Source: Cacajao melanocephalus (Eukaryota; Chordata; Mammalia; Primates; Pitheciidae). From it: a stretch of 64,000 nt of DNA. Made by a program: the position numbers and the translations under genes. The notes under the pieces are model-generated. The model worked only from the letters and a program-made list of their open reading frames with translations. It made no database searches and was not told where the DNA came from. The stretch's first letter is position 1; each line of letters begins with the position of its first letter. The stretch is from NCBI GenBank assembly GCA_963573385.1, contig CAUYLG010075635.1, forward strand, positions 118,434 to 182,433, given 5' to 3'. This document shows positions 1-11,869 of the stretch, piece by piece.

Positions 1-1800
1 AAGCCCTCTGAGTTTACCCTAAAGACCTGTGGAGTTGGGAAGACAGGCTCAAGGCAGGTAGGGTGGTGTCACAGATACTCGGAGAATAGGGACCTTCCAA
101 ACAGGCTTTGTCATCTCTCTGGCTTCTTCTCTATCCCCACTTCCTTTCCAGATGTGGCCAGATGCTGGTGGAGTTCCATTGCCATTCAGCCTTCCTTCGG
201 GGGGGGGGCCATGGCAGAGCAGTTTTAGCAAAGCCTTGGCACCAAAGACTCCCTGGTTTGTCAGGGGTACAGGGGAACCTTCATGTTTTGAAGGCATCGG
301 CAATCTCTAGTGGGCTGTAGGGCTGGGATTCTTCCTGGGATCTCTGGGTAGAAAGGAAAGTTCAGAGAAGCCATGTAGGACCATCCTGGGCCTGGGTACA
401 GAGTGTAGCACCAGCCCCTGTGCTCAGCCCATGCAGCAGATGCTGACTGTGAGGCCCAGGCTGCTCCAGGCACCTGCAGGACCACAGGAGCCTGGGTAAG
501 ATGCTCTTACGGGTTCTCGGAGGATGGCTGAGGCTGAAAAGATGAACAGACTCCTGGAGGACACGCTGTTACCTTTGCCCTTTTGAATCTCCTGCTCCTT
601 ATCCTTCCTGGCTCTGTACCAGGGACCAGCCTCCTTCGTCCTCTTGCCCCATCCTGGCTCTGCCCAGTGGAGACTGCAGCAGAGATCAGAGGTGGCAGAA
701 TGAGAGGCCAGGCAGGTGCCTTGGTAAAAGCCTCTTGCGGTCATTTCAGTCTTGCTGAAGAGCAGTAGAGAGAAGGTGGGAAGGTCCCAGTATGAGGCCT
801 GCGGGAGTAGGCAGAAGGGTATGACCTGCTCCCACCCACCCCCATGGAGGCAGCCCTGCCCTAGCAGGTGCCCCGACGCCTCTTCATTTGGTGACGGTGG
901 CACAGGGTGGCACGGCCTGCGGCTCCTCACTCTTGTTTTTGTTTTCTTTGCCTCTGCTTGTGTTTGTGCCGTTTCTTGGATAACTGAGCTTACCCACGAA
1001 CGTAATGATGGAATCTGTGTGTGTGCACGGTAAATATTATAACTACAGAACCAGATGCATAAAATATGAGAAACGTATTTATAATGGGGCTTGTGTATCA
1101 CTGTAAGAGTTTCATCTAGGGAAATAGGTTTAAGCATTATCATCATGAAAAAAATGATTTCATTTCCCCTTACTTACAGTGCACAGTTCATTGTTTTGTT
1201 TTGTTTTGTTTTAAAGAGAGAAATAAAAAGAATCCATGCTGAAAATGTGAAATGAATTCAGATCTGTTTACCTCTAGAGACATTTCTTGGACGAAAAAAA
1301 AAAAAAAACCAACAACAAAGCTGAATTGTCAGAAGATGTCAGCAAAAAGAAGCACCTCGTTATTTAAATCAAGGCTAAGTAAACAAGAAGCTGAATGTTT
1401 CCGTGTTTGCTCACAACACGTAGGATCAATTCACATATTTTAAGAAATGCCCTTATGGATTGAGCTGATCTGATTAATCGAGTGTTGAGTGCAGTGAAAA
1501 CTGCCTCACCATAGGGGCTGGTGCTCTGACCTCTGCAGGGTGCTGGGCAGATCTGCGCAGGGTCCCCAGGCCATGAACCAGTGCAGCTGTCTCTGGTTAC
1601 TCATTGCCCCCGGGGCTAATCCTATCCAAGGAAGAGAGGCTTTTGACAAAATTAGCAAATGCTGAGAGATAAAAAAGCAAAGTCAACCAGGACCTGGCTT
1701 GCTAAAATACGTTCCTGTCTGACCAGCCCTATCCCTGATTCCACTTCCCATGTGGATTCCCAAGGGTTACTTTTACGTAAAGCACACACTTAGTGAGCTA
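1..1800. other. Unassigned single-copy-like DNA
   Basis: I recognise no gene or repeat family here. A run of ten G lies at 199-208 and a short (TTTTG)n tract at 1191-1212. The longest open frame is 240 codons on the minus strand (424-1146). It shows no motif I know and is treated under findings. No CpG-island-like density and no convincing promoter is visible. Confidence 0.5.
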
Positions 1801-1811
1801 ATTTGGGCTCA

Positions 1812-1925
1812 TTTATTGTTTGTTTGTTTGTTTTTTGAGACGGAGTCTCCCTCTGTCGCCCAGGCTAGAGTGCAGTGGCGTGAACTCAGCTCACTGCAAC
1901 CTCTGCCTCTCAGGTTCAAGAAGTT
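1812..1925 (-). mobile_element. 5'-truncated Alu fragment
   Basis: On the plus strand a T-rich tail with TTTG repeats is followed by the antisense of the end of the Alu right monomer. The match stops abruptly in the part that reads GGTTCAAG. The piece is flanked by an exact 11-bp direct repeat (ATTTGGGCTCA at 1801-1811 and 1926-1936), as expected for L1-mediated target-site duplication. Only about 100 bp of the usual 300 bp are present. Confidence 0.85.
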
Positions 1926-1936
1926 ATTTGGGCTCA

Positions 1937-3984
1937 CTGTTTTCACCTGTTTCCCCTCAAACCAACAAAAGATGGTCCTGCAAAGCTCACTGATTCCAGG
2001 TTTACAGAGAAAAGAACAAACACAGGCAACACAGAGTTTCCTGACCGTTCTGCCGACGCAGCCCCTGCTCCACGGTGTGTACCAGCTGCTCCTGAGTGAC
2101 GCCCAGCGTCATCCTCAGAGTTCAGGAAACGGTGAAGGGAGGCCCATTTAGGCGAGTCCATCTTCAGCTTGTTTTCTAGGCCATTCTATCCATCCTCATG
2201 CCATTGCTGAGCAGGAAATGTTAGCCAGAACGTTCCAGCCATCGCATCGCATCTTATATCCGCTCATTTTCTTGAGCGTCTTCATAATTCTTCCAATGGT
2301 GGTAACAAATTCCTTGATGGTAGTAGAAATTGCAGCAAGGGGACATAAGCCACGCCACCCTTTTTTCCCCCCTATTTTGGCAAATAACATAAAGGCTGCC
2401 ATCCTCAGGGGAAGAGCACAAACACTTTCTAGCTCTGAACCCATCAAAGCATTTCTAAAAGCATCAGAGAATAATCGGGCATTGAGTCTTTGTGATCCCA
2501 CGTGGGAGACGGGACCCTGATCACATGTAGATATGAGTCTCTTTGCAACTTCTTTTCTGTACAAGGCTCAGCATGGTTAGGTATGAATAAAAAGTTAGCC
2601 CAAGTTAAGAGCAAAATGCCGAGGCAAAACCTGTTTCAGCCAAAACAGCATGGTCCGTCGATGGTTAAGCCAGCGGCCTGTCGGGAAGGACAGGTACCAC
2701 AAACACTCACTTTTTGGCGAGTGGGAAGATCTGGGCTGCCTTTTGCTCGGACATGGGCACATCTTTGAAGATCAACACCCTGCCCAGGACTTAGCCTGAC
2801 ACCTGTCACTTTTCTCAACCATTAGTTCAACAAGCCCACACGCTTCCTGATGGCCCTCCATCCTGGTGAACAACTGCCCAGCCCACCTGTGTCCAGCACC
2901 CACCAGCCAGAGAACTGTACCCCTGCCCAGATACAGCACAATGGGCTTGGCACAGAGCCCATGAGAACTGGCACCCTAGGACACAGAGAGGACTCAGGGC
3001 ACTGTGATTCTTCCCTTCCAGGGGGGCCCCTGCCCTGGGCAGCTGCACTGCACCGTCCACCTTCCTGCGGGACTGGGCTCGAGGCTCCTGTGTCCAACGC
3101 CAAGGAAGCACCAAATCAGAGCTTCAATCTTAGCGTTTTTTAAATTTCTGTTTTGCTTTTTAAAAAAGTTGCATTGGGGATGGGGGCTAAAAGTCTTATC
3201 TGACCCTGCATTCATCACAAGTGTGAATTTGCACATTTTGGGGTTTGCTGGGCTTCCCAAGAGAAACCCCTGACATTATGTACTAGGCCCTTGGTGTGGT
3301 CACCGAGGCCACCTTATGGGAACATGCTTTCTAGATGTCCCTCAGAGACTGAGGTTTGGTACTGAGTTCAGGGGCGTGAGGCCAGGAGACCTGGTCCCTG
3401 GCACTGATTTTGGGATGTTGAAGCTGGCAAAGGTCTCCTGGTCAGGCAGGGGTCTGGCTCTGCTGAGCGCCCCGGTGCTCTCAGATGCCCCCTCCCTTCA
3501 ACCTGTGACCCTGAGTGGACGCACAGGCCCCAACCAAGGCACTGGGTCATCATGGAATTTTCCTTCCAGGGAAGTGGTGCTGCCCCTGCATCTCCCCACA
3601 TGTTTCTCTGCGAGTAAGAAACCTACTTGCACTCCAACTCTCACCCTGCAGTCATACAGCCCTTCATGGATTTTTCCTCTTCAGCTGTAAACATCAGGAG
3701 CCCCTAAATAGCACATATTTGCTTCTTGGTGACCATAAGGAATTCTAGCCTTTTCCACTGGCCCACATTGGGAAGATTGTAAACATTTATAAATCTTTAA
3801 AAATTCAACATGATCAGGTATGTTTCCACATGACACCTGCTAGAATACAGAATGTGGTGAAGGGAAAAGCTGGTGTCCTACACGGGATCCTGCTCTATGC
3901 AGACCAATGACCATACTGGTCCTTGGACGGTGACCTCATCCAGCAGTGCTCAGAGCAGGACAAACCTCTCCGGCTAGGTGTGTC
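1937..3984. other. Unassigned DNA, no gene seen
   Basis: No repeat family or gene is recognised. Open frames of up to 124 codons overlap on both strands and have no recognisable domains. There is an AT-rich patch near 3130-3170. Old, highly diverged repeats may be present but cannot be called by eye. Confidence 0.4.
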
Positions 3985-4360
3985 CGCTTCCTGGGCCGCC
4001 ATGACCAATGACCAAGAACCAGGTGGCTTAAAACAAAGAAAGTTTCTCCTCTCACTCTTTTGGAGTCCAGAAGTCCAAAATTACCATGTCTATAAGACTG
4101 CACTCCCCCGAAGGCTCTAGGGGAGGGTGCCTGCTCACCTTGTCCTCATTGTTGCTGGGGTCCTTGGCTTGCAGGCATGTCCCTTCAATTTCTGCCTTTG
4201 CTGTCACGTGGCTTCTTCCCTGTGTGTTCCTCTCATCTTCTTATAAAGACACACATTATTGGACTTAGGCCCCTCCTAGTCCAGTGTGACCTCATCTTAA
4301 CTAATGACTCCCGCAAAGACCTTCTTCTCAGTTGAAGTTCACATTCTGAGGCGCTAGATG
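3985..4360 (-). mobile_element. MLT1-like (ERVL-MaLR) LTR, diverged
   Basis: The order of landmarks matches the reverse complement of a MaLR/MLT1-type LTR. A CTGGGCCGCCATGACC-like end comes first, then a GGTGGCTTAAAAC block, then TCTTATAAAGACAC, then ACCTCATCTTAACT, and finally CACATTCTGAGG. The element is old and no clear 5-bp target duplication was found. The subfamily is uncertain. Confidence 0.65.
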
Positions 4361-6019
4361 TGCGTGGCTCTTGAGGACACTCTTCCTCCCAGCACATGGC
4401 TGATGGATGAGAACCAGCCGTGGAAGATTTACAGGTAACTGGCTTTGACCTCTGCAGTTCGACAACAGCCTGCGCACACTGGTTTATACCAACTTCACCG
4501 TATTTATGGCCATCACCAGGTTGTCATCAGCTGCTGAACTAACGTGCGTGACTAAAAGCAGACATGGCGATTCTGCTTCAATAGTAAATGCAGCTCTCAC
4601 GGTTTCTAATTCCATGGGAACCGCATCAAGTTCGGGTGTGTTCTGCAGCATGGCTCACTGTGAATTGCCTGGTGATCGCTGGGCAGGAATCATGAATTCC
4701 AGAACATTTTCATGCAGCTGAAAATTCCACTCCCTTACAGAGACGCCCTGCAGGCACACTATCGCACGTGTCTCCTGCATCGCTCCCCAGCTCCTGTCAC
4801 ATCAAAGTTACATTTCAGCCTGAGTGGGGGACGATCAGGAAACAGAATCTGAATCTAGATCTTGGGAGAGAGCAGGAAGGTAGCAGCTGATCACAGGACT
4901 GATTTGCACTGAATTGTATCTTCTCCTTCTAAACATTTTTCCTAAGTAATCCTGTGTAATCCCTGAGTCACTAAACACTTAGCAAATGATACCTGGATTG
5001 AAAACGTGGAGGGGATTGGTCTCACACAGCAATGTTCAACTTTACGTGTAGTCTGTGTGGCTTCTTTTGTCACATGATTGGAGGAAGGCCTCTCTAAGGC
5101 AAGATGGCAGCCCTCAAGGCAGACTGGAGGGGCCTGGGCTTCCCCAAGCCATCTGTAACAACGAAAAGGGCTTAGAGATAGCATTTACCAAATGCTACCT
5201 GTGCCAGGCTCTGAACCAGTCAGCTGAGGACCAGGCCTGTGTGGCCCAAAGGCCATCTTCCCTGGGTGCACCCTAAGCTTTCCATCTATACAGAGCCAAA
5301 GGGAAGCTGGACCCAGACTTAGGGCCAGCCACGGTAGAATCCTGTCTGATCCCAAGGGAGACTGGAGAGGTCACCCAGGGCTGGTGAAGTAGTTGGTCGG
5401 GAGGGAAGCCAGGGGTCCGGCTGGCCTGGGGCAGGTGCAGCCCTGGAGCTCTTTTTCTGCAGCTCTTATGGGGCTTGTTCCAGAAACCCAGATTCAGTGC
5501 TGGGAAACATGCTCCTGGGAGGCCAGGACGTGCTTCCAGGTGGGCCTCATGTAGAAACCAGGACAATTTGGCCTCACTTGCCCAAATGAGCAAAACCCTC
5601 CTGGCAAGGGCAGGGCGCCCACGCGTCCCAGAGCTCTGGCTCCCTCCCAGGAGGTGGGGACACTGTGGGCGGCTCCCAGGGATATCCAGGTGGGAAACCA
5701 GCAATTTTGCTTTGTCAGATCAGCTGTGGTGAGGTGAACCTGGCCCCTCCTTGGTGGGTGGCAGGATCTGCGTGGGGTGGGCCAGCGGTCGCGGGAATCT
5801 CCTCCTGGAGTGGCTCTCAGTTGGACCACCCAAGAGGGAGGTCAGAAATGCCCCCAGCATTCTGGGCTGTGGGGCAGAGGTCTGCAGAGGCTGGTGGGCA
5901 AATGTGACGGCCACGGCTGGGCTCCCCACAGCGTTCACTCCTGGGGCTGGCGCACACAGCATCACGTGATTGCAGCTTTCCACGATGAGCCGTCATCTCC
6001 AAAGGTGAGGGCAACGGAA
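4361..6019. other. Unassigned GC-moderate DNA
   Basis: No gene or recognised repeat. From about 5100 to 5980 the sequence is GC-rich and long open frames overlap in several frames on both strands (up to 143 codons, minus strand, 5273-5704). That pattern is what GC-rich noncoding DNA gives. No splice-site and codon pattern stands out. Confidence 0.4.
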
Positions 6020-6110
6020 ACGCTCAATGGTAAAATGCAGATTCCTGGGCCCCCCAACCCGCTGGATTGAACCCTCTCAGAGGGGCCTGGAGTGTGCAGC
6101 ACGAAGCAGC
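6020..6110 (+). mobile_element. MER5-like hAT DNA transposon fragment
   Basis: A block reading TAAAATGCAGATTCCTGGG followed by a C-run and a GGGGCCTGG partner resembles the palindromic core of the MER5A family of nonautonomous hAT-Charlie transposons. The terminal repeats are not clearly visible, so this is a partial and tentative call. Confidence 0.5.
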
Positions 6111-7838
6111 CCCATGGACAGCCTGTGCGGGACAAGTCTGAGAGCCGGGGACAGGCTGAGAGCGGGAGTCAGGCTGGGAGACCCAGTGCGGGGCAACACT
6201 GAGAGCCAGATTCGGCTGACAGTGCCAGTGCCACAGCGCAGCTCGATTCACAGGCTTCAGGAGCATCCGAGAGCATCGGGCCTCAGACAGGATGTGGGGA
6301 GGCCCGGTGGGGCAGGAATGGCGTCCGAAACCAAGGAGCCATGTGTTGTTCAGACCCGGGAGATCAGGAGTTGTATCTGGTCTCTCAAATGTGCTTGGAA
6401 ACCGGTGGAGATTTAGATTGCTGAAATTCTATCATTACACTCGCATCTTTTCAAATGTAAACTTCTGGTACTTAGAGACTTGGCCATCGTTTTCATGCAT
6501 GCTTAGACCCAGGAGACGGCTCAGCAGGGCAAATGTGCAAGAAGGAAGCTGTGTGCGGAGCTCAGCTCTTTTCTCTCTGGCTGAAAAGCCGAGTGCCCAG
6601 CTGTGTGGTTGGATGAAGAAGAGTTTGAATCCAGGAGCTGAGGCTGCCTAGCATCTGGGGCTGCTGTGTCGGTGGTCACCCCTGTGGTCATGCTGCTTCT
6701 GTCATGGATGACTCTGCTCCAGGGGCACTGCTGGGTTCTGCATGGGGACACGGAAGTGATGGGGTATCGTCCTATCCTGACACTCCGCTTCCCCTTCCTT
6801 CCCCAAGGCACCCACTGGTGGGAGGGCCTCGGGGCTCTCCAGGATCACATTGCTAGGGCCAGGCCCTGGGAGGACACAGCAGCTGATTCCATTATCTTTG
6901 AAGTGCAGGGTAAACTGCTTCCCCTTATCTCTAAGGGAAAAGTAAAATAGATGTGGCCAAGCTATTTTTAATGTATTCTTTTAGGGCTATAGACACACTG
7001 TCCGCGGCTCCACAGCACCGAGAGGCGCTGGGTTAGTGGCTCCTGCCCTCACACCCACCTGGTCTCTCACTCTGCCTTATGCCCCCCGGACAAATGCTTT
7101 CCTGCAAGGAGGTGAGACTTGAGACTGCAGCCCTGAACAGATTCGCCGCTGTTCACATACTTGGTGAACTGACCATTCGGTCTTTGTTTTCTACAAAGGA
7201 GGGTTGGTCTGTCCCTGTGACGCAGCAGATTAATAGGAATTTTTTAAAGTTTTACATTTGAATGTAAGGATGGATTTAGGCTTGAAAACAGCATGCTCTT
7301 ACTGTTCCTAAGAGCCACACGTGTCCCTTAGGTGGAGATGGCCCAACATCCTGCTGCGCTTGCTGACGGCAGGGAGCACTTTTAGTTTTTACTTATGGGG
7401 AATATGACCCCAGCACCGGATTGAAGTTACTTAATTTCTATGATAAGGAAACATTTGACATAATGAAGGTTAAAACATGGAAGATAAGGCAGATCACTAC
7501 AATTTTTCATCCTGGAATGTAGGCTATGAAAGGAAGCTTTATTCATTCCTTCCAGAAATATCTGCTGGAGAATTAACTGAGGAAGCAAGACAGGCAACTG
7601 CTGATGGGACCGCTTCCCAGCTCATCACAAGAGAGTCAAACGCAGACGCTCTCAAGGGCTGGGGAGTGACCCAGAGTGACCCACAGCGCATGTCTCAGCC
7701 AGGCTCTGGCCAGTTTCACTCTAAGTACTTTTATGCAACCACCGCCTCCTGGCAGATACTGTAAGAGTTGCCTAAACCAAGGAAATCCTATGAGTTACCA
7801 CACAAGAACCACGACATTGCCTGTGTTATTAGAACTAG
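6111..7838. other. Unassigned DNA
   Basis: No gene or known repeat. Around 6140-6220 the phrases GAGAGCCGGG, GAGAGCGGGA and TGGGAGACCC recur at intervals of about 20 bp, a short degenerate duplication. The rest is mixed-composition sequence whose open frames are below 130 codons. Confidence 0.4.
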
Positions 7839-8209
7839 TATGTGTATGTTTGTGCATGTATGTTTGCATGTGTCTATGCGTGTGCATAAATGATATGTGC
7901 ATACCTGTGTGATGTGTTCATGTTTGCTGTGTGTGAATGTGTGTTTCTGTGTGCACGAGAGCATGTGTGTGCACATGTGTGTTTCCATGTGCATGAGTGC
8001 ATATGTGTCTGCATGCATGTTTCTGTGTACATGAGTGCTTTGTGTGTGCTTGTGTTTCTGCGTGCATGAGTGCATGTGTGTACATGTGTGTTTCTGTATG
8101 CATGAGAGCATGTGTGTGTGCATGTGTGTGCATGTGTTTCTGTGTGCATCAGTGCACGTGTGTGTGCATGTGTGTTTCTGTGTCCATGTGTGTTTCTGCA
8201 TGCGTGTAT
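7839..8209 (+). repeat. Degenerate GT-rich minisatellite, about 38-bp unit
   Basis: A TG-rich stretch in which GTGTGTTTCTGTGTGCATGA followed by GTGCATGTGTGTGCAT recurs about seven times with 33-48-bp spacing. Single-base changes and gains or losses of TG pairs blur the units. Both strands stay open over long stretches because alternating purine-pyrimidine DNA contains few stops. The apparent Cys/Val-rich and His/Thr-rich peptides are artefacts. Confidence 0.85.
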
Positions 8210-8494
8210 CCCTCCCCCCTATTTCCAGAGCCCCTTGCTTCTGTTCTGGTCTCAGCTAGGGTGATCTCACAAGAACACAAATCTCTGTCCCTAAGGAACT
8301 AAGATCCATTAGTGATTTCCCTAGTCCTGCAGATAAAGCAGAATTATTCAGTAGAGCCCTCCCTGACAATTCATCCTGAGTAGTCCCACATCCTCCCACA
8401 TCAAATTGCCCCCCATTTCTGGTCCTTCCTCCTGCCTCCTTAGTACCATCTTCCCTTCTGTCTGGGACCCCACCCCCCTGCCCTTTCACATTCC

Positions 8495-8762
8495 TCAGCT
8501 CAGATGCCACTTCTTCCTGGAAGCCTTCCCTGATCTTCCTGACCATGGAACACCCCATCACAAGTGTGCATCCTACCTCGTCCTTGTCCTCTGTGGAGCC
8601 AGCCACAGCTCTGCCCCCTGCTTCTTGGATGATGCCACCCTTCACTGTGAGTGTCTAGAGGGTGGAGAGTGAGGCCTGTGTTGCTGTGATCCAGCACCCA
8701 GAACGTTGTCAGCCATGTGCATAGGATTCAGTGATTATTTGCTGAGTGAATGAATGAGTGTG
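8495..8762 (+). mobile_element. LINE-2 (L2) 3' end
   Basis: The stretch follows the L2 3' portion. CTCAGCTCAGATGCCACTTC and GGAAGCCTTCCCTGA come first, then a CCAGCACCCAGAAC block, and the end is TTGCTGAGTGAATGAATGAG, the typical L2 tail. It is ancient and diverged, with no coding capacity. Confidence 0.75.
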
Positions 8763-9751
8763 TGAGCATGTGTTGCAGGTTTATTTTTGCATGGAGTCTA
8801 TTATGCTTTGAAATATTTAAGAAAGGGCGGGTAGCCTCCCATAACTTCCACATAAGATGACCTACCACCTAGACATCCTGTTACAGGCCATTTCTCTCTA
8901 GTCCTTCCTCTTGGCCAAGCCTTTCACAGCCTGCGTGGCCTGCAGGACCTCTTCAAACGCCCCTACAACTGCTCTCCAGGCATGCAGTGCTGTGAAACTT
9001 GAACCCCCTGCCTTCTCTACGGAGTCTGCATAACGACATTTTTTAGACATGACCCAGGTGATAATAAAGAAATGATTTTGGTGGAGTGTGTAACTATCTA
9101 GAACACAACAGAAAAACATACCCCAAAGGAGTTGATGCAGAGACTAGCATGTGATGTAGCTTAACAGTTAGCAGACACGTCCAGCAAGACGGTTTCTTCA
9201 AAGACCCACACAAAGTCACGGTACCACTGGCGCTTGAGTGCAAGATCAACAGTGGGGACCGTGAGGGACTTAGCGTGTCAGGATCCTGCAGGAAGCCGGG
9301 GCTCACTCGCGAGGGCAGCTCAGGGAGGGCGAGTGAGGAGACAACGTATAAGAGAAGCCCTAAGGGACAGGATGGGAGCCAGGTGCTAGGATCGGTGTGG
9401 CTGTGCTTCCCTGAAGCCAGAGGTGGGGCTGGGAGATGGAGCCCATGCTTGAAGCTGGCAGAGAGACCAGCAGGGGGAGGGCTACAGTGAGTGGAGATGG
9501 GCATTTGGCTGAGAGACGCCAGCTCGAGGCACCCTGCAGGGAACAGGCCAGTGGATCTGACGCCCTGACCTTCCTCCTCTCCTGGCTAGGACTCCCCGCT
9601 GCCCTCACCCCTGCCCCTTTGGTTATATCCAGTGGGGATCAGAAGGCCCCTGACTGCATTGGACCATCTGCAGGCATAGGGCAGGGTAGATGTGGCAGAG
9701 AGTGGCTCTAGCCGGGTAAATGGAAAGTGAGTGGCAGACACAGAAATTTGG
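8763..9751. other. Unassigned DNA
   Basis: No gene or repeat family recognised. GC-rich from about 9240 to 9720. Overlapping frames on both strands (136 codons minus at 9094-9504) show no recognisable domain. Confidence 0.4.
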
Positions 9752-9852
9752 TTCCACGTGTCTTGTGTGATTCCACGTGTCTTGTGTGATTCCATGTGTC
9801 TCGTGTGATTCCACGTGTCTTGTGTGATTCCACGTGTCTTGTGTGATTCCAC
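9752..9852 (+). repeat. 19-bp minisatellite with CACGTG cores
   Basis: Five head-to-tail copies of a 19-bp unit (TTCCACGTGTCTTGTGTGA) start at 9752, 9771, 9790, 9809 and 9828, followed by six bases of a sixth copy. Copies 1, 2, 4 and 5 are identical. Copy 3 carries CATGTG and CTCGTG variants. Four units contain the palindromic E-box core CACGTG. Confidence 0.95.
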
Positions 9853-10931
9853 TCTTTTAGAAGACTGCGGGCTTTACTCACGTTTTTGGAGCGTGCATGA
9901 AATGTGTGCAGATGATCTTCCTCAAGCAGATTCTAAAGCGTCTCTGGCTTCCGTTCACACCTGCTCTCTCTGAAATCAGGTGTCTCCATCCCAGGGGCAT
10001 GGATTCCATTCAAAGCCTCAAACACTGAGACTCTTTCAGGAACCTCATAACACCCACTGGTGGGCCTACAGGGATTTCTTTTTCCTCAAAAATAAGCTAC
10101 ACAATAAACTTCTGTGATGAGATCTCTTCAAGAACAAGCCAACTCATTTTGAGCACAGCTGTATTTCAGACTCAGCATCAACTCCGTTTTCCATCACAGC
10201 ACTAAGCTGATCATTCTAAGTTGATTGCAGAGAGCTCATGCCATCAATGCCAAATTCCAGCTATCAGTGGAAGGAGACTTGCCTGTCAGCTTTCTTTGTG
10301 CCTGAAAATAGAGAGAGAGCAAGACAGGGAGCTGGGGAAGGAATGTCCAGCTCTGTCCCCAGGCTGCAGGTGATGCAGCTCCTGACTCCTCACAAATTAA
10401 AAACCAGCTCTCTTTGGCCACTGATTCTAGGTTTCAGCATTCAGAAGAGATTTTCCCAGCAGGAATATGAGGCATAGATATCCTGATGTGTCCATGTTCC
10501 ATGGGATACTCGGGGCTTAGTTTTGCTTTGGAATTCGGACATATTAGAAACCCATCCCCTTTTGCATGAAAAATTCTGCCTTGCTACAGGTGCCAAGGGA
10601 GGGCCTGCTGGGGTGTCCACAGGGCATCTGTGTGTGGGGGTGCTGGTGAGGGCAAACATCCCAAACTTCACATCAAATGCACAGCAGACTCAGGACTTCT
10701 GAGGTCCTTGTGAGCTCAGACAATTCTTGCACCCTGATATCCAGGCAGGTCAATGCCATTTGTGAATTAAAATCAGGGTCTGCACATAGAAAGAAGGTAT
10801 TTCCAACCAAACAGGATCTTTTATCTCCTCCGTGCTCGACAGAGGGAAGACGGGCGTGCCCTCACCAGAGCTGGGGTCTGGACAACCCTTTTCCCTGTGC
10901 CCCATTCCCTATCTGCCCTAAAGTCCGGGTG
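9853..10931. other. Unassigned DNA
   Basis: No gene or repeat recognised. Open frames are below 100 codons and lack domains. Base composition is intermediate. Confidence 0.4.
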
Positions 10932-11235
10932 TCGGTTTCTTTGGGCTGCCACAACCAGATACCACAAACTGAGTAGCTAAAAGCAACAAAAACACATTCT
11001 CTCCCAGCTCCGGAGGCCAGACATTCAAAATTAAGATGTGGGCAGGGCTGGCTCCTCCTGAAACTCACAGGGCGAATCTGTTCCATGCCTCTCCCCCCCA
11101 TTTCTGGTGGTAGCCGGCGATCCCTGAAGCTGGTGGCTTGTAGATTTCACTGCAATCGTCACGTGGCACTGTCCCTGCGTGTCTCTGTGTTCAAGTCTCT
11201 TCTTCTTAGGACAGGCTTGGATTAGGACCCAGGCT
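10932..11235 (-). mobile_element. MLT1-like (MaLR) LTR fragment
   Basis: GGGCTGCCACAACCAGATAC, a CACAAACTGAGTAGCTAAAA-like block, CTCCGGAGGCCAGA and later TCTTCTTCTTAGGACA appear in the order seen in antisense MLT1-type LTRs. The distal part (the U3 side on the minus strand) is missing or too diverged. Subfamily uncertain. Confidence 0.6.
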
Positions 11236-11869
11236 GGTGCATCTCCTGGGAAGCCTAGAGTTCCAAAGACAGTAGCTTTCCATTTGCTTCTGAGCAAGTG
11301 CTCCACAAGGGGAAGGCATGGGCAGGATGAGAATCAGAGGTCACGGGCTCTGGGGTCATGTTCAGTAGCAAGGGAGCTCCCACCTGCAGGAGCCAGGGAA
11401 GGCTGCCCTGTCCTGCTCCGCAGGCATGAAGCTCAAGCCCTTGAGCTCCCAGCACCACCAGGCGGGCCCTGCGGAGGGGACTCTGCCTGTAACAAAAAGA
11501 CCACAGCTCTGGGCCTGTGTGCACCCTGCATGCTGGTGGGTGACGGCGGATGATTGCAGCTTCATGGCTGTTCTTGACGTGGATGGGTGAGATGAAGAGT
11601 CAGCACTCACGACCCAAGGCTGCCAGCTCGGGGAAGGCGCATGGAGAGGAGTGGCGGGCGCAGGGCGCCTTCCACAGGATGCCTCCTGAAGACACTCTGC
11701 TTCCTTTTGAGCCTCACCTTCTTCCCTCCTGGCCTTCACAGCCCACCTGACCAGCTCAGCCTCTCTGGCCTGGACACCTGCCTCCTGCACCTGCTCCCAG
11801 CACCCCGAGTGCCTCTGGTCTACCTGATCCCTGCACTGCAGGTGAATTCTCCCTGACACTTGTTCGCAG
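11236..11869. other. Unassigned GC-rich DNA
   Basis: No gene recognised. A 165-codon minus-strand frame (11362-11859) and a 124-codon plus-strand frame (11179-11553) overlap each other and the neighbouring repeats. Neither has a recognisable domain. Confidence 0.4.

Noticed and set aside
7788..8302. Cys- and Val-rich small protein-like frames
   Set aside because: Translation of the GT-rich minisatellite; TGT and GTG give Cys and Val.
9752..9852. CRISPR-like direct repeats
   Set aside because: Head-to-tail units without spacers, in a vertebrate genome. It is a minisatellite.
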